NCBI GenBank assembly: GCA_934129745.1 | Contig: CAKOWZ010000003.1 | Coordinates: forward strand, 1 to 64,000 | Source: an uncultured Clostridia bacterium | GTDB taxonomy: Bacteria > Bacillota > Clostridia > TANB77 > CAG-508 | DNA length: 64,000 bases | Direction of reading: 5' to 3' | Part shown: one piece after another, positions 1-8,139 of the stretch | Layout: each line of letters starts with the position of its first letter | Numbering within the stretch: position 1 is the stretch's first letter | Position numbers and translations under genes: made by a program | The notes under the pieces: generated by a model | Told to the model about the DNA's origin: nothing | Databases searched by the model: none | Seen by the model: the letters and a program-made list of their open reading frames with translations, nothing else

Positions 1-86
1 CACCTCGAATATTTTTATTTTGTTTTTGGACTAACAAAATTATATCATAAGTGTCTTTACATTTTTTTATTTTATTCTATTTTTTT

Positions 87-153
87 ATGTTTACTATTTC
101 CCCGGAAAATTTAACTCATATCTGCTATATTATGTATAATAAATAGTAAACAT
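87..153. repeat. 13-bp inverted repeat near the window edge
   Basis: The arms ATGTTTACTATTT (87-99) and AAATAGTAAACAT (141-153) are perfect inverted copies around a 41-bp loop. They lie just past the end of the tnpV gene and could be a terminator or an element boundary. The rest of 1-179 shows no gene. Confidence 0.45.
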
Positions 154-179
154 TTTCTAAAGTTTGTTTTATATACATT

Positions 180-569
180 TTATACATAAATCAATTCACT
201 AAAAACAATTTCTTCTGCTTGTGCCTTAATAGAGTTCATAGTTCCAACCCAATAAAGCATATCAGTATTTTTCATATCTTCTGTCAAATCACTTTTAGCT
301 TTTAACTCACTAATAATCTGTTGTACTCTATTATCTGCTGTTTCTTGTATTTCTTTTAAATGTGTATTTAACGTTCCATGCATAAGCATTATAGTATAAT
401 CAGACTTTTTTTGTTCTTTCAAATATTTTAATCTCATTCTTCCATATCTATTTAAAGCAATTTTTTCTTTTTTAGGTATTGCTAGGTTTGGTATATAGTA
501 ATCTCCCTCTAAATGATATTCAATACCTGTTCTTTTATCAATTTTTGTTTTTGGTAATTCATTATTCAT
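180..569 (-). CDS. tnpV: TnpV-family transposon protein
   Basis: About 129 residues from the Met followed by NNELPK, which has an AGGAGG site just upstream; an in-frame upstream Met would add 11 residues overlapping the relaxase tail and is less likely. TnpV hallmarks are visible: GIEYHLEGDYYIPNL, YGRMRLKYLKE, and a C-terminal W-GTMN-(x)-EEIVFSELIY block. TnpV proteins are carried by Tn4451/Tn4453-type mobilizable transposons; their biochemical role is not settled. It directly follows the MobV relaxase gene on the same strand, the usual tnpV/mob companionship. A second, more diverged copy lies at 2147-2506. Confidence 0.85.
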   Translation of the reverse strand: MNNELPKTKIDKRTGIEYHLEGDYYIPNLAIPKKEKIALNRYGRMRLKYLKEQKKSDYTIMLMHGTLNTHLKEIQETADNRVQQIISELKAKSDLTEDMKNTDMLYWVGTMNSIKAQAEEIVFSELIYV

Positions 570-585
570 ATCTTTTTTCCTCCTC

Positions 586-2023
586 TTAAAATCTAGTATC
601 ATTATTTTTCTTTTTATTTTTGTTTTGCTTGTTTTCGTCTGGTATAGTTACTTTTCTATAAATATTATTAGCAATTTCATTATCATTGTCGTCAAATATG
701 CCATTTTTATATAAGTCATCACTAACAATTTTATAGCTATTATCTTTGTCATAGCAAATTCTTTTGTGAAAATGGCTCATAATACTATGCCAAAAGCCTT
801 TGAATTTCTGTAATTCTTGTTTTAGTTTTTTTTTCGTTTTGTAACTTGCCTATAATCTTTTCTTTAGTAGATAGTTCTTTTTTTAAATTGCCGATTTCAT
901 TATCTTTTAGCTCTATTTCATATTTTAGTGAGCGATTTTCTTTTTCTATTTCAAAGCTAGAGTATTCAAAATCTTTAATTGCCATATTTAAGTCATTTAC
1001 ATTTCTTACTGTCTGGGTTATATCTTTTACATTCCCTGTATAATTTTTGATTTTTTGAACATCCTCTTTTGAAATAATCATATTATTTTTGTTAAGTTTA
1101 GTAGATTTTAGGTTATTTAAAATTTCTTTTATATCATTACTAGAATTATCAAGTATTTTCGTTTGATTATTTGCTTTTTCAAGTTCTTGTTCTTTCTGTT
1201 TTAGCTGTTTCTTAATTTCTCTATAATTTCCCATATCTTTAACATTTATATCTTGGTTTCTACCTTTTTGCTTTTCTTTTAGTCTAGTATTAACCTCATA
1301 AAACTTGTTATATGACTTAATACAAGCATTTCTCATTTTATCTTGTATTTCTGTTAAAGATGTTTTTGTAAATAGCTTAGTTTTTCCAACTTGCTTTTTC
1401 ATTCCTCTAGTACAATTTTCTATTATTGGAACACCTACAATATGCATATGGGGAGAGGTTTCATCAAAATGTATTGTGGCATTTGCTACTTTAAAAGTTG
1501 GTACAATTTTTATTAAAGCTTTTACTTGTTCATTATATATATCAACCATTTTTAGCCTGTATTCATTATCTTTATTATTCCAAAAATCCATATCTCCAAG
1601 TTCTATTATAATTTTACAAGCTATATCATTTTGAGACTCACATACTTCTTTTAAATAATTTTTAATTTTTCTGTCATCATAATTTTGTTTTGTGTTATAT
1701 TCGATTCTAGCTTGCTCAAACTCATCTAAATATACTTGTTTTACATCATTTACAATAGCATTAGTACCATATATTGTTCTAATTAGTTCTCTATGATTAT
1801 CATAATCTCTTAAATTGTGTTTATTAACATCTGATAAGTCTTTTGCATTTTGAATTGCATTATTAGATAGAGAGGTAGTACCAGATAAATTATCTTTTGC
1901 TACTTTTTTTGCTAATTTACTTTTGTTTTTATCACTACCTAAGTGAAAAGAATAAGCTAATTCTTGCTCCATAGAATCCCTCCTTTGAAATTTCTTCGTA
2001 GATATGGAATTTGGCTTTGCCAT
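586..2023 (-). pseudogene. mobV: MobV-type relaxase (Pre/Mob, TnpZ-like), split by a frameshift
   Basis: The N-terminal 412 residues read as a plasmid recombination/mobilization relaxase. The MobV histidine motif is seen as HFDETSPHMHIVGVPI around residue 187, followed by a long coiled coil (about 270-405). The frame ends at 785 after a run of nine A (T9 at 826-834 on the plus strand). With eight A it would continue as EKKLKQELQKFKGFWHSIM into the conserved tail encoded at 586-780 (KNGIFDDNDNEIANNIYRKV). The paralogous tail at 4502-4831 reads straight through this point, which confirms the shift. Family role: nicks oriT and leads strand transfer. Inactivated, phase-variable, or rescued by slippage cannot be decided here. 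Confidence 0.85.
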
Positions 2024-2146
2024 AAGTCCTAACCCAGTAGACTTAAGTTAAGTACACTTTATAAAAATTTGTATTTATAGACAGCTAAACAGATATAAAA
2101 TTACAGTTCTAAAAGTAGTGAAATTAAATTTTAGGAGGATTTTATT
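2024..2146. other. Divergent intergenic region, candidate oriT of the MobV element
   Basis: This gap separates the relaxase (leftward) from tnpV (rightward). At about 2040-2062 it has ACTTAAGTTAAGT followed by an ACACTTTAT box, short inverted ACTT/AAGT motifs of the kind placed just upstream of MobV genes. Position is the main argument; the nick site cannot be identified. The AGGAGG site of the downstream tnpV is at its right end. Confidence 0.35.
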
Positions 2147-2506
2147 ATGGTAGAGATAACTTATCACAAAGAAGGAGATTTTTTCATTCCTGATTTATAT
2201 TTGGAAAAGGAAGATTACGAAAATAATTATATTATTGGAAAATATGGCCATTTAAGATTAGAATATTTAAAAAATCATAAAAAAGCAGAATATACAATAA
2301 TGTTTATGAACAAAACTTTAAGAAAACATATTGTAGAAACTGACAAACAAGCTAAAGTAAGATTTGAAACACTTATGAAACAAATGCTAGAAAAAAATCC
2401 TATTGATGAAAACTTAAAAAATACTGACCCTTTAAAATGGACTGGACTTATGAATAATTATAAGCATTCAGTTGAAGAAATTATACTAAACGAATTAATA
2501 TATTGA
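2147..2506 (+). CDS. tnpV: TnpV-family transposon protein, second copy
   Basis: 119 residues with a strong AGGAGG site upstream. The family pattern is complete: VEITYHKEGDFFIPDL, IIGKYGHLRLEYLK, then DPLKWTGLMNNYK and VEEIILNELIY at the C-terminus. It is transcribed divergently from the frameshifted relaxase, unlike the copy at 180-569, which lies behind the relaxase. The two copies are clearly paralogous but too different to be a recent duplication, so the region probably stacks remnants of two related elements. Confidence 0.85.
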   Translation: MVEITYHKEGDFFIPDLYLEKEDYENNYIIGKYGHLRLEYLKNHKKAEYTIMFMNKTLRKHIVETDKQAKVRFETLMKQMLEKNPIDENLKNTDPLKWTGLMNNYKHSVEEIILNELIY

Positions 2507-2544
2507 AAATATCTTTTATATAAATTATATCAATTAAGCTATAA

Positions 2545-2581
2545 AAACAATAACTGCTCATTTTATGTGCAGTTATTGTTT
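2545..2581. terminator. Bidirectional terminator hairpin
   Basis: Arms AAACAATAACTGC and GCAGTTATTGTTT are perfect, with an 11-nt loop, between convergent genes. The right arm encodes the last residues of the minus-strand gene ending at 2563. Confidence 0.75.
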
Positions 2582-3117
2582 AAACTTAATCGAAAATATC
2601 CAATTAGTTCAAGTCCTGTAGGTGAAAATTCTTCAATAGGACACTCTAATTGTTTGATTTCTCCACTCCAGCCTGTTTTGTGTACCCACTTATTTCCATC
2701 TTGCCTTATAAAGTGAAAATTAGAATGTAATCCTTTTAACAAATCTTCTGTATTATAATAAAAAGCTATTTTTATACATTGATCTGCTACAATTTCTTCT
2801 GAAGAACACTCGGTTGCTAAAATTCCTAATGTTTCCAAATCACTTTTTAATGCTTCAATTAAATCCGAAACACTTGTGTAATGAACTTCTCCTGAAATTT
2901 GTCCAATATCTCCAAAATAAGGAATATTTTCATTTATAAGACTTTTTAGGAAAGTATGACCATCTTTCTCATGGTCTAATATTTCAGTAGGTATAGTGTT
3001 TGATACTGCAAACATAAAACAATTAAAATTTCCTTTTGGTAAAGAATCCCAGTCTACAATCTTACCAAAATTATTCCGAATATCCATTTGTATTTTCCGT
3101 AATATTTGGCTATTCAT
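2563..3117 (-). CDS. Hypothetical protein, possible papain-like Cys/His fold
   Basis: 184 residues, no signal peptide or membrane segment. Family not firmly recognised. A lone early cysteine in an NCFMFA context (C33) and a later HFHFIRQDGNKWVHK block (H135, D140, W144, H146) resemble the Cys then His-Arg-Gln-Asp layout of small papain-like or amidase domains in phage and toxin-associated proteins. This is pattern resemblance only. It sits alone between the second tnpV and the KilA-N gene, inside the mobile-element remnant zone, with its own upstream AT-rich leader. Confidence 0.5.
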   Translation of the reverse strand: MNSQILRKIQMDIRNNFGKIVDWDSLPKGNFNCFMFAVSNTIPTEILDHEKDGHTFLKSLINENIPYFGDIGQISGEVHYTSVSDLIEALKSDLETLGILATECSSEEIVADQCIKIAFYYNTEDLLKGLHSNFHFIRQDGNKWVHKTGWSGEIKQLECPIEEFSPTGLELIGYFRLSLNNNCT

Positions 3118-3246
3118 AATGTTAATCTCCTTTCAGATTATTTACCTATATTATAGCATATTTGTAATAAAAAATCAACTTTAAAAAATCACGGTGTATT
3201 TTTTCGTTTGTGTGTAGGTTTATTTTTTTTAAACTATATATATCCT

Positions 3247-4107
3247 CTACCCAAGCAATTTCTTACTATCATCTAATTCTTCAATCTTTTTAATTCCAGA
3301 GCTATCTTTTAAAATTTCTAATTGTTTTTTAGCAATCTCATTTAGTCTCTCTAATCTATTTTTTTGGGGTAATCCTTGATTTATCAATTCAGCATTTATA
3401 TTTTCTAAATTACTTAATATGACTAATTGGAGAATATTAGCATAATCTCTCATATTTCCATCTAAATTAGGATTTTTCTCTTTCCATTCTCTTGCTGTCA
3501 TTCCGAATAAAGCTACATTTAATATATCTGCTTCATTAGCATAAACATATAATTTTTGACTCTCTGTAAGCGTTGGGACAATGTTTTCTTTTATACTATC
3601 AGTATGTATTCTATAATTTGTTTTTGTAAGTTCACGTCTAACAGACCAGTCAATTTTATTTTGATAACTTTCATTTTGCTTTAATCTTTCGAATTCAGTT
3701 ATTAAATATAAATTAAATTCTGGACTAATCCAACTTGCAAATTCAAATGCAATATCTGGATGTGCATATGTTCCACCATTATTACCAGATTTTGAAATAA
3801 TCCCAATTGCATTTGTTTCTTTAATCCATCTTTGTGGAGACATTGTAAAATAATGTGTACCCGCTTCTGATTTAAAGGTGTCGATTTCGACCCCTTTGAT
3901 ATTAGGATTGTGCATTTGCTCCCAAAGTGCTAAAAATTCAATATTTGTTTTTGCTCTTAACCAATTCTTTATAACATCTTTAGGCTCAATTGGATTTTTA
4001 TATCTAGCTAAATCCGTCAAACTAATATAGTCAACTTTGCCTATTCTTATAACTCTAACTAAGCTATCCTTTACTTTCATTTCTGTTTTTATAATTTCTT
4101 TCTTCAT
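3247..4107 (-). CDS. KilA-N domain protein
   Basis: 286 residues. The KilA-N domain (about 20-125) shows the usual anchors: DYISLTDLARYK near the start, NWLRAKTNIEFLALWEQMHNP, then WIKETNAIGI and TYAHPDIAFEFASWISPEF, followed by YLITEFERLK. KilA-N is a DNA-binding domain of phage and mobile-element proteins. The C-terminal half (YANEADILNVALFGMTAREW, then NLDGNMRDYA) matches the companion region of many bacterial KilA-N proteins. A paralogue with the same architecture is at 20881-21684 in the tRNA-Gly island. Likely a regulatory cargo protein; its target is unknown. Confidence 0.85.
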   Translation of the reverse strand: MKKEIIKTEMKVKDSLVRVIRIGKVDYISLTDLARYKNPIEPKDVIKNWLRAKTNIEFLALWEQMHNPNIKGVEIDTFKSEAGTHYFTMSPQRWIKETNAIGIISKSGNNGGTYAHPDIAFEFASWISPEFNLYLITEFERLKQNESYQNKIDWSVRRELTKTNYRIHTDSIKENIVPTLTESQKLYVYANEADILNVALFGMTAREWKEKNPNLDGNMRDYANILQLVILSNLENINAELINQGLPQKNRLERLNEIAKKQLEILKDSSGIKKIEELDDSKKLLG

Positions 4108-4173
4108 ACTATCGCTCTCCTTTCAACGTACTATATATTATAAAACGTTTGTTTGTTGATGTCAACTATATTT

Positions 4174-4485
4174 TTAATTTTTTGCTATTTTTTTGATATT
4201 ATTAAACAAATATAAAGCAACTTGATTTTGTTCTTCATTAGTAATCTCCATAATTTTACCCATTGCAAATGTAACATTATAATATTTTCTAAAATTTAAA
4301 ATTGTAGTTCTATATTCCTCATCAATTTCACTTAGCATATTATCAAAGTATTGATATTCTTCAGGTTTGTTGTATTTTAGATTAGTATAATCACTTTCAC
4401 TCATTCGTATTGCCAATCTTAGTTTGTCTTTTATTTCCATATCATTTATCATATCTATTAAAAATTTTACCTTATCATTTTCCAT
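4174..4485 (-). CDS. Small hypothetical protein in the tnpV position
   Basis: About 103 residues from the Met of MENDKVKF, preceded by GGAGG; an in-frame upstream start would overlap the relaxase tail and is less likely. Acidic, no membrane segment, not recognised. It directly follows a MobV relaxase tail, exactly where tnpV follows the other relaxase copy (569/586), so it probably belongs to the same kind of element with a different accessory gene. Confidence 0.5.
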   Translation of the reverse strand: MENDKVKFLIDMINDMEIKDKLRLAIRMSESDYTNLKYNKPEEYQYFDNMLSEIDEEYRTTILNFRKYYNVTFAMGKIMEITNEEQNQVALYLFNNIKKIAKN

Positions 4486-4501
4486 ATTCAAATTACCTCC
4501 A

Positions 4502-4831
4502 TTAAAATCTAGCATCATTTTTCTTTCTATTCTCTCGACTCTTATTAATTTCATCTACCGTCTTTACCTTTCTGTAAACGTCAGTAACAATTTCTCTGTC
4601 ATTATCATCAAAGATACCATTTTTGTATAAATCCTCACTTACATTTTTATAATTCTCATCTTTATTAAAGCCAATTCTATTTTGAAAATGTTTCATCAAA
4701 CTACGCCAGAAGCCTTTAAACTTATTAAGTTCTTCTTTTAGTTTATCCTTTTCAGCTTGTAACTTTCCAATAATTTTATCTTTAGTTGATAGTTCACTTT
4801 TTAAATACCACTCAATATACTTATAACACAT
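4502..4831 (-). pseudogene. mobV: C-terminal remnant of a second MobV relaxase
   Basis: From about residue 10 the product reads LKSELSTKDKIIGKLQ, then KEELNKFKGFWRSLMKHF and KNGIFDDNDREIVTDVYRKV. This is collinear with the tail of the relaxase at 586-2023, but here the frame is intact through the point where the other copy is shifted. The catalytic N-terminal part is missing; the first nine residues are unrelated junction sequence. A truncated relic, about 100 residues of an expected 430-450. Confidence 0.8.
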
Positions 4832-4975
4832 TATGAGTCACTTTCGTAAAAATTTGCAAAAATTTAACTATTACTGTGAATGATTAGTATTGCTAGTTGT
4901 TCGTTATTATAATATAATAATTATACAAAATAAATTGGAAGTAATTAAATGTTAATAAGAAAGGCGTAATATTGA

Positions 4976-5479
4976 ATGGAAGAAATAGAAAAAAGAGATT
5001 TGTATGATGAAAACAGAAATTTAATAGGAGAAACTATTTTTAAAGGAGAGGAAATTCCAGAAGGAAAATACATAGTTGTAGTTCTAGTATTTATTCAAAA
5101 TTCAGAAGGAAAGTTCTTAATTCAAAAAAGAAATGAAAGAAAAAATGGAAAATATGCAACAACAGAAGGACATCCAAAATCTGGAGAAAATAGTATTCAA
5201 GGGATTATAACAGAAGTAAAAGAAGAAATAGGGCTTGATATAAAGCCAGAAGATCTACAATTGTATTATGGTGGAAAATCTGAAATTGAAAAGGTGTTTT
5301 GGGATGATTATTATGTTAAAATGGATGTTCCTGATATTGACAAGCTAAAATTACAAGAAGAAGAGGTTGCATCTGTACACTGGTTTTCTATCGAGGAAAT
5401 CAAAGATTTAATGAAGCAAGATAAGTTTTTTAAAAATCACTATGAAGAGTTTGAAATTTTACTTGATTGGTTAAAATAG
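4976..5479 (+). CDS. Nudix hydrolase
   Basis: 167 residues with a GAAAGG site upstream. The Nudix box is present as GENSIQGIITEVKEEIGLDI, with the metal-binding E-EE core intact but the family's REUXEE arginine replaced by Thr. The N-terminal part (RDLYDENRNLIGET, then QKRNERK) is like the MutT/IPP-isomerase-type subgroup that hydrolyses nucleoside diphosphate derivatives; the substrate is not predictable. It lies between the relaxase remnants and tRNA-Leu, on the opposite strand to its neighbours, so is likely cargo. Confidence 0.85.
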   Translation: MEEIEKRDLYDENRNLIGETIFKGEEIPEGKYIVVVLVFIQNSEGKFLIQKRNERKNGKYATTEGHPKSGENSIQGIITEVKEEIGLDIKPEDLQLYYGGKSEIEKVFWDDYYVKMDVPDIDKLKLQEEEVASVHWFSIEEIKDLMKQDKFFKNHYEEFEILLDWLK

Positions 5480-5581
5480 AGATAAATTACAATAAAAATA
5501 CCAAATTTTATTCCGCAATCAACTAAAAAAATTACACAAAAAATGGCAGCCTCCTAATAAAGAAGACTGCTCATTTGCATT

Positions 5582-5776
5582 TTAGATTAGCGTTTCAATT
5601 ACTTTTCTCCGCTGTTCTAATGCATATGCTTCCTTAATTTTAGAAATTTCTTCATCTGTTTGTGAAAGTTCTTTGATTCTGGTATCAAAAATACCCTCAT
5701 CGCTTGATACTTTCATGAACCTTATTTCGTCAGGTTTGCACAAGGACCATGCATCAGTTTTTGCTTTTTTAGGAGG
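5582..5776 (-). pseudogene. Fragment of an unrecognised gene inside inverted GCCTCCTAA motifs
   Basis: An open minus frame of about 64 codons ends at 5582 and begins after an in-frame stop at 5777-5779. It contains KAKTDAWSLCKPDEIRF and ISKIKEAYALEQRRKVIETL, a plausible charged helical C-terminus, with less AT-rich codons than neighbours. No start or ribosome site. It is bracketed by GCCTCCTAA (about 5549) and TTAGGAGGC (about 5769), inverted to each other, which may mark an insertion. The rest of 5480-5904 has no gene. Confidence 0.4.
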
Positions 5777-5904
5777 CTACTGCACCGAAGAAAAAAGAAC
5801 AAAAAAATAAGCCGAAGTAAATCGACTTTTTAATGATATTCTTTTTGGATTTTTTTGAACCCGCTTATAGCAATGCTTTTTACGAGTTCAAGTAAATCCA
5901 CCTT

Positions 5905-5987
5905 TGGTGCCTGGGGTGGGACTCGAACCCACATGGTTTCCCGCTGGATTTTGAATCCAGTGCGTCTGCCAGTTCCGCCACTCAGGC
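5905..5987 (-). tRNA. tRNA-Leu, anticodon CAA
   Basis: On the minus strand: acceptor GCCTGAG, D arm TGGCGGAACTGGCAGACGCA, anticodon stem-loop CTGGA-TTCAAAA-TCCAG (anticodon CAA), a class II variable arm, T arm GTGGG-TTCGAGT-CCCAC, and an encoded CCA end. One acceptor pair is A-C rather than Watson-Crick (position 6 with 67). Its 3' end faces the mobile-element remnants at 1-5800, the common integration side of a tRNA gene. Confidence 0.9.
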
Positions 5988-6110
5988 ATATGTTGTATTT
6001 AATACTTTTTATTAATTTTACTTTGTACTTGATTATATTAACATACTTTATTTTTTTTGTCTATGGAATTTTGAAAATTTTTTTAATTTTTGTATTTTTT
6101 CAGTTTTATG

Positions 6111-6139
6111 TTGACTTGTAGTCTTTTTTATGATATACT
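6111..6139 (+). promoter_or_regulatory. Strong sigma-A type promoter
   Basis: TTGACT (6111-6116) and TATACT (6134-6139) with 17 bp spacing, 35 bp ahead of the start codon at 6174. Nearly identical boxes precede the genes at 14167 and 52190. Confidence 0.75.
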
Positions 6140-6173
6140 TAGTATATAAATTTTTTATTAGGAGGATTTCATT

Positions 6174-6713
6174 ATGTATGAGATCATTAATCGCACCGCT
6201 CAGTCAACCACCATTGTCATTGCAAATGACAACGACATAAGCGAACCTCTATTGCTTATGAAGAAAACCTCTTCAAATTATTATTTGAAAGAGGATAGCG
6301 ATTTTCCCCAGAAGCATAATTCTGGCGGAGCAGCTGCTTTATTCAAGCAGCTTAGTGGAAATATCCACTCTGGACAAACCGTGTCAGCAGAAGACGCAGA
6401 TTATGTTATTCCTGTGGATTCGGTTCTGGAACTGCTTGAGGGATCTGGTATGACAGAGCAGGAATTGATATACAACCTGTACATCATTATGGATGCAAAT
6501 TCATATGATGAATCACCATCCCTGGTATTCAAAAGAATCTATCGGGCGATACAGACACTTAGAGAAGTTAGTAGTTTGGAGGATGCATTAGATTTTCTTA
6601 AATCTGATGATACAAACTATGACTTTATAAAAATGTCCGCATCGGCAAAGATTAAATATTTCCTTGAATGCCGCGAATGCGTTGACATTTCAGAAGACGA
6701 TTATGGCGATTGA
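6174..6713 (+). CDS. Orphan hypothetical protein with atypical composition
   Basis: 179 residues; AGGAGG ribosome site. Not recognised. Soluble, acidic, no signal peptide. An N-terminal beta-like segment (YEIINRTAQSTTIVIANDND) is followed by a helical body; the C-terminus is rich in Asp/Glu and Cys (LECRECVDISEDDYGD). Codon use is visibly less AT-biased than the neighbours (CTG, GGC, CGG, CCC codons), which suggests recent acquisition. It has its own strong promoter and terminator and no operon partners, like the orphan genes at 14167 and 52190. Confidence 0.6.
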   Translation: MYEIINRTAQSTTIVIANDNDISEPLLLMKKTSSNYYLKEDSDFPQKHNSGGAAALFKQLSGNIHSGQTVSAEDADYVIPVDSVLELLEGSGMTEQELIYNLYIIMDANSYDESPSLVFKRIYRAIQTLREVSSLEDALDFLKSDDTNYDFIKMSASAKIKYFLECRECVDISEDDYGD

Positions 6714-6755
6714 TTTCGTCATATAAGTTCAGGTCTCTCTAAATTCTGCTCAAAG

Positions 6756-6791
6756 CAACTGTCACATCTTGTGGCAGTTGTTTCTTTTTTT
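6756..6791 (+). terminator. Rho-independent terminator
   Basis: Stem CAACTGTCACA / TGTGGCAGTTG followed by TTTCTTTTTTT, ending the orphan gene at 6174-6713. Confidence 0.85.
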
Positions 6792-7022
6792 CAATCATAT
6801 AAAAATTCTTTTTAATTATCCCCACCCTAACTCCCTCAAAATTTTTACCTTCCCACTCCCTTTAAATTAAATTATAAAATAATTTAACCAATAATACTTT
6901 TTCACCACAAATTCCAAATATTTTTTTAAATTCACTAGACTTATTATATAGTTTTTGATATTATATATTTATAATCAAACAAAAAGATAAAAATTAATTA
7001 TATTTAATTAGGAGGTCAAAAG

Positions 7023-7394
7023 ATGAAAAAAATATCAAAACTATTTTTAATATTAATAATCATAATATCATTTTTAATGAATTTAACAGTATTTGCTGTT
7101 GAATCTGAAAATTCAAATACTAACAATTCAAATACAGAAAGTACAAACACAGAAAATTCAAATACTGAAAATAATGCAGTAACAACAAGTTTATCAGACA
7201 AAGATTCAAAAGAAGTTAAAGAAACATCTGCTAAACCTGAAACTTCAACAAATGAATCAAATAGTGTAAAAGTTTCATATGATAATTCAACAGATTCAAC
7301 AAAATTATCAGAAAATGTGATAAATATTTTATTAATCTCTGTTGGAATTGTTTTAATATTACTAGCAATTGCAATTCTTGTAAAAATAAAATAA
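7023..7394 (+). CDS. Small secreted, membrane-anchored Ser/Thr/Asn-rich protein
   Basis: 123 residues with an AGGAGG site. An N-terminal signal peptide (KKISKLFLILIIIISFLMN, cleavage near AVES) is followed by a low-complexity linker of NSNTE/STNTE repeats (about 27-45) and a charged Ser/Lys stretch. A C-terminal hydrophobic helix (about 96-119, ending in KIK) would hold it in the membrane with the linker outside. No enzymatic domain. It pairs with the next gene, another small exported repeat protein with a C-terminal anchor. Function unknown; a cell-surface spacer is the modest guess. Confidence 0.6.
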   Translation: MKKISKLFLILIIIISFLMNLTVFAVESENSNTNNSNTESTNTENSNTENNAVTTSLSDKDSKEVKETSAKPETSTNESNSVKVSYDNSTDSTKLSENVINILLISVGIVLILLAIAILVKIK

Positions 7395-7429
7395 TATATT
7401 TTATCCAATTTAAATTATTTGAATATTTT

Positions 7430-7470
7430 AAGTTGTATTTATTAATACTATTAATAAATACAACTTTTTT
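7430..7470 (+). terminator. Terminator between the two small exported proteins
   Basis: Perfect arms AAGTTGTATTTATTAAT and ATTAATAAATACAACTT around ACT, followed by TTTT. Confidence 0.8.
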
Positions 7471-7504
7471 GTATTAAAATAAAAAATTTTATAGGAGGAA
7501 AATT

Positions 7505-8041
7505 ATGAGAAAAAGTATATTTGTTATTGCATTTGTATTAGTATCTGTAATTTTTTCATATTCATTCGTATTTGCAGCAGATGCCAAAAATGTAGGAAAT
7601 GATGTTGTAAATGGTGTTAGAAACACTGTTGGTGGTGCTGAAAATGTTGTAGAAGATGCAGCTAAAGGTGCAGCTGGAGCAATTAAAAATGGTGTACAAG
7701 CAGTTCAAGACACTGCTGGTGGTGATAATAATCAAGCTCAAAAAAATACTGAAAATATGGGAAATGATGTTAAAAATACAACTGAAAATGTTGGTAATGA
7801 TGTAAAAAATACTGCTGAAAATGTTGGTAATGATACTAAAAATGCTGCTGAGAATGTTGGCAATGGTATGAACAAAACAGGAAATAATGCATATACAGCA
7901 ACAAGAACTGCTACTGAAACAACTGGAGAAACAACAAAAAATTGGATGTCATCTAATGTATGGACATGGATTATAGTTGGTATTATTGCAATTGTTATAA
8001 TAGCTTTAATTTGGTATTATGCAAGTAGAAATAATCAATAA
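7505..8041 (+). CDS. Exported protein with 11-residue LEA-like repeats and C-terminal anchor
   Basis: 178 residues; strong GGAGG site. Signal peptide 1-24 ending VFAA. The middle is amphipathic repeats: earlier NDVVNGVRNTV-type segments, then four tandem 11-mers of the form NVGNDVKNTAE (about 90-128). Periodic Asn/Val/Asp with no Pro is typical of LEA- or apolipoprotein-like helices. A membrane helix (about 155-172, VWTWIIVGIIAIVIIALIWY) sits at the C-terminus with a short basic tail. No catalytic motif. Possible roles in envelope stress or desiccation protection are only inferred from repeat style. Confidence 0.6.
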   Translation: MRKSIFVIAFVLVSVIFSYSFVFAADAKNVGNDVVNGVRNTVGGAENVVEDAAKGAAGAIKNGVQAVQDTAGGDNNQAQKNTENMGNDVKNTTENVGNDVKNTAENVGNDTKNAAENVGNGMNKTGNNAYTATRTATETTGETTKNWMSSNVWTWIIVGIIAIVIIALIWYYASRNNQ

Positions 8042-8055
8042 TATTTTACAAAAAA

Positions 8056-8134
8056 TATGTACCTATTAAATACAGTGTCCTCAAATTATTTATTTTTTCC
8101 AATAATTTGAGGGCACTTCAAAATTAGGTACATA
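8056..8134. terminator. Long bidirectional terminator
   Basis: An outer stem TATGTACCTA / TAGGTACATA encloses an inner 17-bp stem (8074-8090 with 8101-8117, AGTGTCCTCAAATTATT and its complement with one G-T pair). It separates the convergent LEA-like gene and smpB. Confidence 0.8.
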
Positions 8135-8139
8135 ATTTT

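Noticed and set aside
5855..6121. Plus-strand frame across tRNA-Leu
   Set aside because: It is an accident of the tRNA gene on the other strand; no ribosome site or coding character after it.
7016..7408. Minus-strand frame opposite the small secreted protein
   Set aside because: Its composition mirrors the low-complexity repeats of the real plus-strand gene, with no ribosome site.
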